NCBI RefSeq assembly: GCF_025996515.1
Contig: NZ_BLRH01000060.1
Coordinates: forward strand, 930,001 to 994,000
Source: Rhizohabitans arisaemae
GTDB taxonomy: Bacteria; Actinomycetota; Actinomycetes; Streptosporangiales; Streptosporangiaceae
Direction of reading: 5' to 3'
Length of the DNA: 64,000 bases
Position 1 is the first letter of the stretch, and the number at the start of each line of letters is the position of its first letter. The notes under the pieces are model-generated. The model worked only from the letters and a program-made list of their open reading frames with translations, had not been told where the DNA came from and searched no databases. This document shows positions 1 to 8,427 of this stretch, piece after piece. Position numbers and translations under genes: made by a program.

Positions 1-1377
1 ACGATGGCGGAAGGCATGTATCCCCTCCAGCCTGGCGGTGAAGGGTTCGACCTCGGCGGCCGCCGCGGCCAGCGACGGCGCCGCCGCCTCGAACATCGAT
101 TCCGGGACGAAGCCGAAGAGCAGGTTGACGTGCGGCGGCCATCGGTCGAGCTGGGGATCGTGCTTGCGGCGGACGTCCTGGATCGGCGCCCACAGTTCCC
201 GCGGCGGCACCCACGCCACCGCCGTACGCGCCGTGGCCGGGACGTCGAGCACCCCGCCGGCCTCGTCGGCGGCGACGTTCAGCACCGCTCCCACCCCGTA
301 GTGGTCGGAGATGTACAGCCCCGCGGAGGCAGGCGTGGCGCCGTACAGAGTCGCCGAGCTCGCCCGGGGTCGTCCGCGGAGCAGGACCCGGTCCAGGCGT
401 GCGGCCCGGCCCGACCGTGAGGAGATCGCGGCCAGCGGGTTGGCCTGCGGGTCGTAGGTGGGGGTTCCGTCTGTGCCGTGCACCTCCGTCCAGGCATCCC
501 GGAGGCCGAGCGTCGTGGCGGGGAAGTCGGTGCCGTCGTTGAAGTCGCCCAGCAGGACGAGGTCCCCCTCCACACCCGTCAGTCCCTCGGCGATGCGGGC
601 CAGCTCGCTCCGCCGCTTGGCCGCGCCGTCGGCGGAGTGGTCGCTGGTCAAGTGGGTGACGGCGACGACTAGGGGGCCGGTGCCGGTGTCCACGGTGATG
701 GCGGCCACCGCCTTGTACGGGCTCAGCTTGTGTCTGGCCGCCTCGCGTACGGGCAGCCGGCTCAGCAGCAGGAGGCCAGCGGTGTCGACATCCGGACCGG
801 ACGGGTCGGTGCCGAGGGTGTAGCCGTCGCGCACCCAGGGTGCGGCCATCAGCATCGACAGCAGCGCGGGCTCGACCTCCTGGAGCGCGATGACGTCCGC
901 GTCGGCGTCCGCCAAGGCCGCGAGGAGCAGCGGGCGGCGCCGCGCGGTGTCGATGCGGTCGCCGTCGTAGCGGTCCCACAACGTGTTCCAGGTCAGCACG
1001 CGCACGGCCGCCGCGGGCGGCCTTCGCGCGGAGCCGGGACGGACCTGTCCGGTGACGGGACGCCAACTGCCGGTCTGGTCCACGGCGTGCGGGGTCCTGG
1101 CCGTGAAGAACGGGGGGCGCAGGCGGTGCGCGTCCCGTGCCCGGCCGGCCTCGCAGTCGTCGAGGCGGTCCAGGCCCGTGACGCGGTCCCAGACCAGCTC
1201 GCCGTCCGCTTCGATGAACAGCACCCGGTGCCAGGGGATGTCGCCTCCGGGGGTGAAGGCGGGCAGCGACACCCGCTTGGGTACGGCGTTCCGCTGGCCG
1301 ACCCCAAGGACGAAACGCGCCGGGTCGAACCTCGGGTCCCAGCGGACCCGGTGGTAGATCTCCTCGCTGGTGCGCAT
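1..1377 (-). CDS. RNA-repair protein: DUF504 + EEP nuclease/phosphatase + 2H phosphoesterase (partial)
   Basis: This gene runs off the left edge; 459 N-terminal residues are visible. Residues 1-80 match the DUF504/MJ1316-type RNA end-recognition domain (begins [19 protein letters not shown], then FVLGVGQR). Residues about 127-320 form an endonuclease/exonuclease/phosphatase fold with [31 protein letters not shown] and [11 protein letters not shown], so the metal-binding Glu, Asp and Asn are present. From about residue 390 a 2H (LigT-like) phosphoesterase begins, with its first H-x-N motif ([13 protein letters not shown]); the second would lie outside. ATG 1377 overlaps the upstream ligase stop (TGATG), so translation is probably coupled. 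As I recall, actinobacterial relatives often continue into a poly(A)-polymerase-like domain, which cannot be checked here. A role in RNA end healing is inferred from the domains and partner. Confidence 0.85.
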   Translation of the reverse strand, partial: MRTSEEIYHRVRWDPRFDPARFVLGVGQRNAVPKRVSLPAFTPGGDIPWHRVLFIEADGELVWDRVTGLDRLDDCEAGRARDAHRLRPPFFTARTPHAVDQTGSWRPVTGQVRPGSARRPPAAAVRVLTWNTLWDRYDGDRIDTARRRPLLLAALADADADVIALQEVEPALLSMLMAAPWVRDGYTLGTDPSGPDVDTAGLLLLSRLPVREAARHKLSPYKAVAAITVDTGTGPLVVAVTHLTSDHSADGAAKRRSELARIAEGLTGVEGDLVLLGDFNDGTDFPATTLGLRDAWTEVHGTDGTPTYDPQANPLAAISSRSGRAARLDRVLLRGRPRASSATLYGATPASAGLYISDHYGVGAVLNVAADEAGGVLDVPATARTAVAWVPPRELWAPIQDVRRKHDPQLDRWPPHVNLLFGFVPESMFEAAAPSLAAAAAEVEPFTARLEGIHAFRHR

Positions 1378-3155
1378 CACGCCCCCTCTTCCGAAAGCGC
1401 CCCGCACACGTCCTCGACGGTTCCCGACCTCCCGATGTACCAGGTGCGATGCGCTTGGCCGGGATAGGGCGGGACGAACCTGCGCGACTGCGCGGCGAGC
1501 ACGTGCGACGGCACGGCATGCTCGCGGCGGGCGTTGCGCCGATGCAGTTCCGCCTCCTCCACCAGCACGACCGCATGCGTGGTCAGCGCGTCGCGACGGC
1601 GCGCCACGGCGTGCACCAGGGAACGCTGCCGCCGGTTGAGCGAGGTGGCGTCCCACACCACGGTGCCACCCGCCGCCAGCGCGGCGTCGAGCCGGGAAAG
1701 GCCTTCGGCGAGCACCTCCTGGTTGGCTCGCTGGTCCGCCCGTGAACCACGGGCCTCGCGCAGGTCGTCCAGCGATATGGACGCGTCGATGCCCGGCAGG
1801 CCCGCCGCGAACGTGCTCTTCCCGCTTCCCGGCAGCCCGACCAGGTGCACCAGCCGGGGGAACCGTCCGGATCGCCACCGCCAGGTCGCCGCCACCGCCG
1901 CCTCCGCCGTGGCGACGCGCCCGCCGGCCCAGGCGTCGCACGCCTCCGCCCAGCACCGGTCGGCCGCCTCCGCGTCCAGGCCGGCCAGGGCCTCGCGCAG
2001 CCCCGCCCGCAGGTGTGCCGGCGGTTCGCGCTCGAGAAGCCCGGCGTCCTCGGCGTGCAGGGCCGACCATGCGACCTGGTCGCGAGCGTGGCCGCCGTTC
2101 CCAGCGGGTACGGCCGCCGCGACGGCGTGCAGCACGCCCAGGTCCGCGGCGAACGCCATCCGCGCCAGCCCGGCGCGCCGCTCCTCGTCCGGGTACGACC
2201 GGAGCAGCGCCGCGTGCAGGCCGACCAGGTCCGCGACCCGCCGCGCCGGCCGCATGCCCAGCGGTTCGGCCAGACGGGCCGCCAGCCAGGACCGCGGCAG
2301 GGAATGCAGCGCGGTGGCCAGGACGCCCTCCAGCCGGGCCTCGCCGAACCGCCCGATCGCATCGAGCGCGGCCGCCACCTCGACCACGGCCGCGGTGGCT
2401 CCCGCCAGGCCGTCCTGGGTGAGGAGCCCGCTCGAATGAACGGGGTCCTCGCTCCGGTTCGAGGCGGCGACGCCCACCGCGTCCAACAGGGCGGGCACGC
2501 CGGGGTCGGCGCCCGAGCGCACCGACCACAGCGCGGCGGCCGGGGCCAGCCCGTTGGGGACGACGGCGGCGTGCATCCAGTGCGTGCCGGTTCGGACGTG
2601 CTGCGGCCGGACCCATTTGGCCACCCGCCCCGCGAACTCCTCCCGCGCGAACCCCGCGGCGGCCCGTACCACGTAGCCTTCGTGGCGCTCGGTGTCCAGC
2701 CGCAACGCCCGCAGCGCCCGCTCGTCGAAGACGCCGCGCCACAGCACCGGCGGCACCGGAACCCCCAGCTCCCGCAGGAAGGAGACCGTGCGGTCCCAGT
2801 CGAGACAGCGGTCGCCGTCCCAGACCGAGAACCCGTAGAACCAGCTCGCGAGCCCCGGGTAGGCGATGGAGTGCCGCGCGTAGACGTTCTCCCCGCACAC
2901 CCGCCACCCCGGGGGGATCCTCCCGCCTATCCGCCCCAAAAGGCCCTTGACCCACGCCCGGGAGGGATGATGGGCCGAGTCCCGCGAGCGTGCGTGCATC
3001 CCGTCGGGGTACAGCGTGGTGTTCTCCCCGTCGAGCTTCTCGGTGACCACGACCTCGCGCCCCCGAAGCCCGGACAGGTCGCCCGTGCGCACGTCGTCCG
3101 AGGTCGCGCCGGGCGACCAGGGCAGGTGCGGGGTCCGCGGGTACTGCACGCGCAT
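1377..3155 (-). CDS. RNA ligase-polynucleotide kinase fusion
   Basis: About 592 aa. The N-terminal third is a nucleotidyltransferase RNA ligase: motif I is TEKLDGENT (nucleotidyl Lys about residue 40), followed by GENVYARHS (motif III-like) and EGYVVR (motif IV-like). The middle is Ala-rich and helical, of unknown function. The C-terminal 150 residues are a P-loop kinase with Walker [10 protein letters not shown] (about 440-448), [13 protein letters not shown] and a lid-like HRRNARREH, typical of T4-Pnkp-like kinases. I chose ATG 3155 because GGAGGGG lies 4-10 bases upstream; an in-frame ATG at 3182 lacks such a site. It is first in a two-gene operon with the DUF504-EEP-2H protein, which suggests phosphorylation and sealing of broken RNA. 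The substrate is unknown. Confidence 0.85.
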   Translation of the reverse strand: MRVQYPRTPHLPWSPGATSDDVRTGDLSGLRGREVVVTEKLDGENTTLYPDGMHARSRDSAHHPSRAWVKGLLGRIGGRIPPGWRVCGENVYARHSIAYPGLASWFYGFSVWDGDRCLDWDRTVSFLRELGVPVPPVLWRGVFDERALRALRLDTERHEGYVVRAAAGFAREEFAGRVAKWVRPQHVRTGTHWMHAAVVPNGLAPAAALWSVRSGADPGVPALLDAVGVAASNRSEDPVHSSGLLTQDGLAGATAAVVEVAAALDAIGRFGEARLEGVLATALHSLPRSWLAARLAEPLGMRPARRVADLVGLHAALLRSYPDEERRAGLARMAFAADLGVLHAVAAAVPAGNGGHARDQVAWSALHAEDAGLLEREPPAHLRAGLREALAGLDAEAADRCWAEACDAWAGGRVATAEAAVAATWRWRSGRFPRLVHLVGLPGSGKSTFAAGLPGIDASISLDDLREARGSRADQRANQEVLAEGLSRLDAALAAGGTVVWDATSLNRRQRSLVHAVARRRDALTTHAVVLVEEAELHRRNARREHAVPSHVLAAQSRRFVPPYPGQAHRTWYIGRSGTVEDVCGALSEEGA

Positions 3156-3422
3156 GATCCCCTCCACCTGGCGGATCTTCAATGCGCCTCACTGTACAAG
3201 TGGGGTGAAAAGCGGATCCATCCAATAAATTCGCACCGTTTGTTGATCATTTGCGACGGCCGACGGCGTTCTCCGCAGAGGGACGGCGCGTCGAAGGTCG
3301 CGCTGGGGATGGAGACCGCACACCCCGCCGTCGTTATAGGACTCCTCCTCCAATAACCTCATATATCGGGACAAAGCTCCGTGAATCGTCCCGTTGATCG
3401 ATCGGTGGGGAGAAGACAGGCG
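3156..3422. promoter_or_regulatory. Divergent promoter region, RNA-repair operon / Wzz gene
   Basis: About 267 bp between divergently transcribed genes. It is AT-richer than its surroundings, with stretches such as CAATAAATTC and AATAACCTCATATAT, so promoters for both sides must lie here. I could not assign a convincing -35/-10 pair. No gene seen. Confidence 0.45.
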
Positions 3423-4838
3423 ATGGGGGCGGGCGAGAACTCCGTGGAGCTCCGCGACTACCTGGGGATGATCTCGCGGCACCGCGCCTACCTCATTCTG
3501 GGCCCGCTGCTCGGGTTGCTCGCCTCGGCCGTCGCGCTCAACCTCGTGCCGCCCGCCTACACCGCCGCCGCCGAGGTCATGGCCCGCAATGTGACCACCC
3601 AGCCCTTCGACCCGAGCGGCCCCGGCATCGACCGCACCCTGTCCATGCCGACCGAGCGCCAGGTCGCGATGTCGCAGGACGTCGCGCGGGAGGCCGCCAA
3701 AGAGCTCGGACCCGCCTTCTCCGCACGCGGCCTGCGGGAGAACCTCAGCGTGCGGGTGCCCGAATCCACCCGGGTGCTCCGCTTCGAGTTCACCGCCGAA
3801 GACCCCGCCGCCGCGGCCGCGGGAGCCAACGCGTTCGCGCAGGCCTACCTGAAGATCCGCGAGCAGACCGTGGTCAGCGACGCCGAAGCCGTCCAGAAGG
3901 CGATCACCACCCGGCTGACCGAGCTCGGCACCCGGCTGCGCACGCTCGCCCGGGAGATCGCCGGCAAATCGCCGGAAACCACGACCGCGCTCCGCTCCGA
4001 ACGGGACCAGCTCAACGCTCAAGCCGGTGAACTGCGCAAACGAGCCGACGCACTCGCCGTCGTGGATACCCGGCCCGGATATCTCACCCAGGCGGCGCAG
4101 TCTCCCGAGTACCGTTCCGCCCCCTCGCGCAAGAACTTCCTGGCCGTGGGCGGGGCCGCCGGGCTGCTGCTCGGTCTGATGCTGGCGTTCGCCGTACAGA
4201 TCCTCGACCGCCGGGTCAGGACCGCCCGCGAACTCGCCGCGGTCCTGGACGCACCCGCACTGGGATCGGTACGGCCCGCGGCCCGCGGTCTCGGGGTGCG
4301 CGTGTCCGGACAGCCCGGCCCGGTGGACGAGAAGAGCCTCCGGCTCGCCGCCCGGCTGATCAACCACGGCTTCACCGGCCCCACCCGAACGCTCGCCGTC
4401 GTCTCCCCGACACCCCAGGTCGACCTGCCGGGTCTCGCCCTGTCCCTGGGATCGGCGCTCGCCTCGCTCAGCCGGAACGTCCTCGTCCTCGACCCGGCCT
4501 CGGACGCGACCCCGCTCCGCTTCCCGGGGGAGCACGCGTCGGCCGTACCGGACGGCTCCGCCGAGCCGGGTACGGCCGACGGCGTGCTCCTCCTGCTCCC
4601 GGCCCGTCCCACCGCCGTCGACCTGCTCAAGTACGCGCGCTCGGCGGAGGGTGCGATCGTGGTGGCCGATCCCCGTCGGACCCGCTTCGCCGACGTCGAG
4701 GAACTCCGGGAGCTCCTCGCCGAGTTCGGCCTGGACCCCGTCGGCGGCTTGATCCTCAAGCCCGCCGCCCGGAGCGACCGGAAAGCCGACCGCGGGTCCG
4801 TACCGGCGAATCCGGTCGAGGAACCGGCTACGGGATAG
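3423..4838 (+). CDS. Wzz-type chain-length protein with degenerate kinase domain
   Basis: 471 aa. A Wzz-like co-polymerase layout: short cytoplasmic N-terminus, TM helix about 22-42, a periplasm-side helical domain and a second TM about 237-258 (AGLLLGLMLAFAVQIL). The following 200 residues resemble a BY-kinase (CpsD/EpsB type): LAVVSPTPQ and later NVLVLDPASD align with the start of Walker A and with Walker A', but the G-K-S/T of Walker A is absent and there is no C-terminal tyrosine cluster. It is probably catalytically dead and structural. It likely controls polymer length or export for the Wzx/Wzy genes downstream. ATG 3423 is preferred over GTG 3381 because GGGGAG precedes it at suitable spacing. 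Confidence 0.75.
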   Translation: MGAGENSVELRDYLGMISRHRAYLILGPLLGLLASAVALNLVPPAYTAAAEVMARNVTTQPFDPSGPGIDRTLSMPTERQVAMSQDVAREAAKELGPAFSARGLRENLSVRVPESTRVLRFEFTAEDPAAAAAGANAFAQAYLKIREQTVVSDAEAVQKAITTRLTELGTRLRTLAREIAGKSPETTTALRSERDQLNAQAGELRKRADALAVVDTRPGYLTQAAQSPEYRSAPSRKNFLAVGGAAGLLLGLMLAFAVQILDRRVRTARELAAVLDAPALGSVRPAARGLGVRVSGQPGPVDEKSLRLAARLINHGFTGPTRTLAVVSPTPQVDLPGLALSLGSALASLSRNVLVLDPASDATPLRFPGEHASAVPDGSAEPGTADGVLLLLPARPTAVDLLKYARSAEGAIVVADPRRTRFADVEELRELLAEFGLDPVGGLILKPAARSDRKADRGSVPANPVEEPATG

Positions 4839-5133
4839 GGCACACCGTGTCGTACCCCAACCTTGGGAGACCGGGTTGTTCAGCGGAGGCGCAGGTCGTG
4901 GGCTCCGACCGGCGAATCCGTATCAAGGCGGACGTCATTTCGCAAGGCAACCTGGGCGGCAAGGCGCCCTGCGCTGCGAACTTCCGGGGCGGCGTACCCG
5001 GACATGACGGTCCACCTTAGGCGGAACCGGAGGATTCCTGCGTGACGTCCGTGGCGCATGCCGCCGTCGTGATCGGAACCGCGAGGATCGCAGGCAGCAG
5101 GGCATTTCGGCGGGTGCCGACGCGATCTCTCGG
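4839..5133. other. Convergent intergenic region
   Basis: 295 bp between converging gene ends. Short open frames occur but have no ribosome site or recognisable product. I see no convincing terminator hairpin followed by a T tract. Confidence 0.4.
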
Positions 5134-6186
5134 TCAGCGGCGACGGCGGTACCAGAAGACCAGGTAACCGATCCCGGCGAGGGCGGCGACGGCGGTAAAG
5201 GCGAGGATCCGCAGATCCGCGGCGGTTTCCGAGCCGTCCACCGCCGAGGACGCCGTGGAGCGCGGGCCCGTCTCCTCCGCCGCGGGCGAGGCGGTCGCCT
5301 TGCCCGGCGTGGAGACCAGCGGGACCCGCCAGACGGGCTGCTTGGCGCCCTCGGAGCTGATCAGAAGGGCGCGGCCGTCGGCGGAGAAGGCCACCCCCTC
5401 CCCCTGGCGCTGGTCGGGGAGCGGGATCTCGGTGGGCGCGTTCTCGAACGCCTTCGCGACGTCGCCCTTGACGACCTTCCACAGGTAGGCGGTCTGCTCG
5501 TTTCTGATCACGAGCCGGTCGCCGGACAGGGAGAACGCCGCACCGGTGGCGCGGAAGACCGGGATCTCGGGGACGACCGCGGTGAGTGTGCCGACCTGGT
5601 TCGGGGAGAACGCGGGGGCCGCCCAGAGGGTCGTCTTCTGCTCGGCCTTCTCCGTCTTGTTGACCAGGAAGACCTTTCCGGTGCCGGGCTGGACGAGCAT
5701 GGCCTCGACGTTGTGGGTGACCTCGTCCGGGTACTTCAGCCGCTGAACGGCGACCCCGGTCGCGGCGACCGTCCCGGTCCGGGCCGGGTCGGGCTCGTCG
5801 AAACGGATCACCCGGAACTCGCGGCGGGACGGCAGGCCCTGACGGCTTCTGACGTTGTGGGCGTCCCCGGTGTCGGCGAGGTAGATCCTGCGCCGCCCGT
5901 CCCGGTCCTTCACGGCCGCGATGTCCTCCCAGTCCTCGTTGCTTCCGGCCGGGAGGTTGATCGTGACGGCGGCCTTGCCGGTGCCGTCGAGGCCCCAGAC
6001 CTGGTCGAGCCCGCTGCCCGCGTCCCCCAGAGTGAAGATCCGGGATCCGGCGACGGTCAGCCCGCTGGACTGACCGATCCGCGTGTCGGCCGTCGTGAAC
6101 ATGATCGACGGAGGATCCAGGGGGGCCGTGACGACGGGCACCGCCACCAGCAAAAGCCCGCCAACTCTTCGCAAGACACCCCACAT
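5134..6186 (-). CDS. Membrane-anchored beta-propeller-like extracytoplasmic protein
   Basis: 350 aa. The N-terminus (MWGVLRRVGGLLLVAVPVV) is a signal sequence. The body has repeated blade-like segments (GSRIFTLGDAGSGLDQVW; GRRRIYLADTGDAHN; AMLVQPGTGKVFLVNK; GVAFSADGRALLISSEG), as in six/seven-bladed propellers. A Ser/Thr/Ala-rich linker leads to a C-terminal TM helix ending in RRRR, so the propeller is displayed outside the cell. The start is placed at ATG 6186: no ribosome site is visible but a -10-like TAGGCT lies 8 bases upstream, consistent with a leaderless message. It stands opposite the polysaccharide genes; function unknown, possibly surface-glycan related. Confidence 0.65.
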   Translation of the reverse strand: MWGVLRRVGGLLLVAVPVVTAPLDPPSIMFTTADTRIGQSSGLTVAGSRIFTLGDAGSGLDQVWGLDGTGKAAVTINLPAGSNEDWEDIAAVKDRDGRRRIYLADTGDAHNVRSRQGLPSRREFRVIRFDEPDPARTGTVAATGVAVQRLKYPDEVTHNVEAMLVQPGTGKVFLVNKTEKAEQKTTLWAAPAFSPNQVGTLTAVVPEIPVFRATGAAFSLSGDRLVIRNEQTAYLWKVVKGDVAKAFENAPTEIPLPDQRQGEGVAFSADGRALLISSEGAKQPVWRVPLVSTPGKATASPAAEETGPRSTASSAVDGSETAADLRILAFTAVAALAGIGYLVFWYRRRR

Positions 6187-6194
6187 AGCGCAAT

Positions 6195-6222
6195 AGCCTA
6201 CACATAGGTATAAATGCGGCAA
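6195..6222 (-). promoter_or_regulatory. Candidate leaderless promoter of the propeller gene
   Basis: On the minus strand TTGCCG (6222-6217) and TAGGCT (6200-6195) are separated by 16 bp. The -10 ends 8 bases before ATG 6186, so transcription would begin at about the start codon. The area is AT-rich for this genome. Pattern match only. Confidence 0.35.
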
Positions 6223-6282
6223 ATGCCAAGTAAACTCCACTTCGGCAGGTCGAAGCCGGGTTGGTGGATCAAGGAGCGGGTC

Positions 6283-7200
6283 GTGCAGAGCGTCAGCGTC
6301 GTCATCGCCACCCGTGACCGGCTCCCCCTCCTGCGCCGCGCGGCCCGGGCCGTCCTCGGGCAGGACCACCCGGGACACGTCCAGCTCGTCGTCGTCTTCG
6401 ACCAATCGGAGCCGGAGGAGCTCGGCCTCACCGGCTGCGGACACGACGGGGCCGCGCACTGCCGTACCGGCTGCCGATCCGTGACGATCGTGCGCAACGG
6501 CAACACCCCCGGGCTGGCCGGGGCCAGAAACGCCGGAATCGCCGCGGCGACCGGGGACTATGTGGCGTTCTGCGATGACGACGACGAGTGGCGGGCGGAC
6601 AAACTCCGGCTCCAGCTCGCCGGCTCACCGGCCGCCGTCGCCTCCGGGATCGAGATCGTCTCCGGCGGCCAGGTCACCCGCAGGCTCGTGCCGTACGCGG
6701 CGGTGACCCACCGCCACCTGCTGCGGGACCGGGTGATGGAACTGCACCCCTCCACGCTCGTGGTGCGCAGGGACCTGCTCGACCGGTCCGGGCCGGTGGA
6801 CGAGGCACTGCCGGGGAGCTATGCCGAGGATTACGACCTCCTGCTGAGGATCGCCCGGATCACCCCTGTTGTGTGCGTCCCCGAGGCGCTGGTCAAGGTG
6901 TACTGGGGTGGTTCGTTCTTCGCCGACCGGTTCGCCGTGATCGCCGACGCCCTCGCGTACCTCATCGGCAAGCACCCCGAGTTCGCCTCGGAGCCCGCCG
7001 GGCTCGCCCGGCTCCAGGGGCAGGTCGCGTTCTACCGCGCCGCGAGCGGCGACCACCGGGCCGCCCGGCGCTGGGCCCTGCGGGCGCTGCGCGGCAACCG
7101 GTGGGAACCGCGGGCCTACCTCGCCCTCGCCGTCGGGCTGCGGCTGATCAGCGCACGCCGTACCCTCCGGCTGCTCAACGCCCGCGGGCGCGGAGTCTGA
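6283..7200 (+). CDS. GT2 family glycosyltransferase
   Basis: 305 aa. A GT-A fold enzyme: SVSVVIATRDR at the N-terminus (nucleotide-binding strand), then GLAGARNAGIAAATGDYVAFCDDDDEW, whose acidic run (about 98-102) supplies the metal-binding DxD, and later SYAEDYDLLLRIAR as the acceptor-side ED motif. Sugar and acceptor cannot be told. GTG 6283 is chosen because AAGGAG lies 6 bases upstream; the open frame extends to 6214. The next gene (a Wzy-like polymerase) starts 3 bases after the stop, so they form an operon. It presumably adds one sugar of the repeat unit on the cytoplasmic face. Confidence 0.85.
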   Translation: MQSVSVVIATRDRLPLLRRAARAVLGQDHPGHVQLVVVFDQSEPEELGLTGCGHDGAAHCRTGCRSVTIVRNGNTPGLAGARNAGIAAATGDYVAFCDDDDEWRADKLRLQLAGSPAAVASGIEIVSGGQVTRRLVPYAAVTHRHLLRDRVMELHPSTLVVRRDLLDRSGPVDEALPGSYAEDYDLLLRIARITPVVCVPEALVKVYWGGSFFADRFAVIADALAYLIGKHPEFASEPAGLARLQGQVAFYRAASGDHRAARRWALRALRGNRWEPRAYLALAVGLRLISARRTLRLLNARGRGV

Positions 7201-7203
7201 GGA

Positions 7204-8427
7204 ATGCGGTCCCGGGACCTGCCGCTCTGGCCGCTTTATGCGCTTTTCGCGGGATTTCCCCTCTGGTGGGTGCTCGGCCTCGGGGCGTTCTCCCCCCTGC
7301 TGTGCAGCCTGCCGATGGCCGCCGCGCTGGTGATCCGCGGTCGCATCCGCGCGCCCCGGGGCTTCGGCCTCTGGCTGCTCTTCCTGGTCATGATGCTGAT
7401 CGCCGCGACCCAGCTGGACACCGCCGGACGCCTGGCCGGATTCGCCTTCCGGTCCGCGACCTACCTCGGGGCCACGGTCGTCTTCCTCTACGTCTACAAC
7501 TGCTCCCGGGACCGGCTGCCGATCAGGCGGGTGGCCGGACTCGCCGTGATCCTCTGGGTCTGGGTGGTGCTGGGCGGATATCTCGGCTACCTCGTTCCGT
7601 ACGGCGAGCTCTCCACTCCGCTGGAGCGGGTCCTGCCCGAGTCGCTGCTCTCCAACGAGTACGTCCGGCAACTCGTGCATCCCACGTTCGCCGAGATCCA
7701 GGCCCCCTGGGGATCGCCCCAGGTCTTCGAACGCCCGAGCGCGCCTTTCCCCTACACCAACGCCTGGGGCAGCCACTACGCGCTGCTGATGCCGTTCGTC
7801 TTCATGATCCTTTTCTCCGAGGGCTCGCGTCGCTTGAAGATCGGGATCGGCTTACTGGCGGTCGCCTCCCTGGTCCCCGCCTTCGCCACCCTCAACCGCG
7901 GCATGATCCTCGCGCTCTCCGCCGGGCTGGTCTACGCCGCGCTCCGCTTCGCCGCCCGAGGCCGTAAAGGGCTGCTCGCCGGACTGGCCGGTGCGCTGAT
8001 CGTCGCCGCGGTCGCCGCGTCCACCACCGGGGTGCTGGACACCATCGGCACCAGAACCGACTACAGCACCACGAACGTGGGCAGGCAGACCGTCTACCTG
8101 GAGGCGTTCCGCGGCGCCCTGGAGTCCCCGGTACTCGGCCACGGCGCCCCCCGGCCCTCGGAAACCCTGGGCATCTCGGTCGGCACCCAGGGCCACTTCT
8201 GGAACCTGATGTTCTCGTACGGGTTCCCGGCGTTGATCCTGTTCTGTCTCGCACTCTGGGGGCTCGCCTGGCGAACCCGCAGACCCCGCTCCGACGCGCT
8301 CCTCTGGCCGCACGTCGCCCTGGTGATGGCCTCCTTCATGATCTTCTATTACGGCTTCGACGGCGGACTGCAGCTCGTCATCCTGCTCACCGGCGCCGCC
8401 GCCGCACTCCGGGAGCCACTCGCATGA
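7204..8427 (+). CDS. O-antigen polymerase/ligase-like membrane protein (Wzy type)
   Basis: 407 aa, nearly all hydrophobic, with about ten TM segments and one larger loop (about 150-190, with PESLLSNEYVRQ and AYTNAWGSH-like polar residues). The segment TLNRGMILALSAGLVYAALR followed by RQTVYLEAFRGALESPVLGHGAP is typical of the Wzy/WaaL superfamily, where Arg residues beside the TM helices and the G-H-G-like motif are conserved. It would polymerise lipid-linked repeat units outside the membrane. It overlaps the flippase start by four bases (ATGA). Which polymer it serves is unknown, because a second Wzy-like gene lies at 31687-33009. Confidence 0.8.
   Translation: MRSRDLPLWPLYALFAGFPLWWVLGLGAFSPLLCSLPMAAALVIRGRIRAPRGFGLWLLFLVMMLIAATQLDTAGRLAGFAFRSATYLGATVVFLYVYNCSRDRLPIRRVAGLAVILWVWVVLGGYLGYLVPYGELSTPLERVLPESLLSNEYVRQLVHPTFAEIQAPWGSPQVFERPSAPFPYTNAWGSHYALLMPFVFMILFSEGSRRLKIGIGLLAVASLVPAFATLNRGMILALSAGLVYAALRFAARGRKGLLAGLAGALIVAAVAASTTGVLDTIGTRTDYSTTNVGRQTVYLEAFRGALESPVLGHGAPRPSETLGISVGTQGHFWNLMFSYGFPALILFCLALWGLAWRTRRPRSDALLWPHVALVMASFMIFYYGFDGGLQLVILLTGAAAALREPLA

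Noticed and set aside
1845-3356. 503-codon plus-strand open frame opposite the RNA ligase-kinase
   Set aside because: Composition is Arg/Pro/Gly-rich with no domain; it is the GC-rich shadow of a minus-strand gene with clear motifs.
4863-5045. 60-codon plus-strand frame
   Set aside because: Basic, low-complexity product with no ribosome site in a convergent intergenic region.
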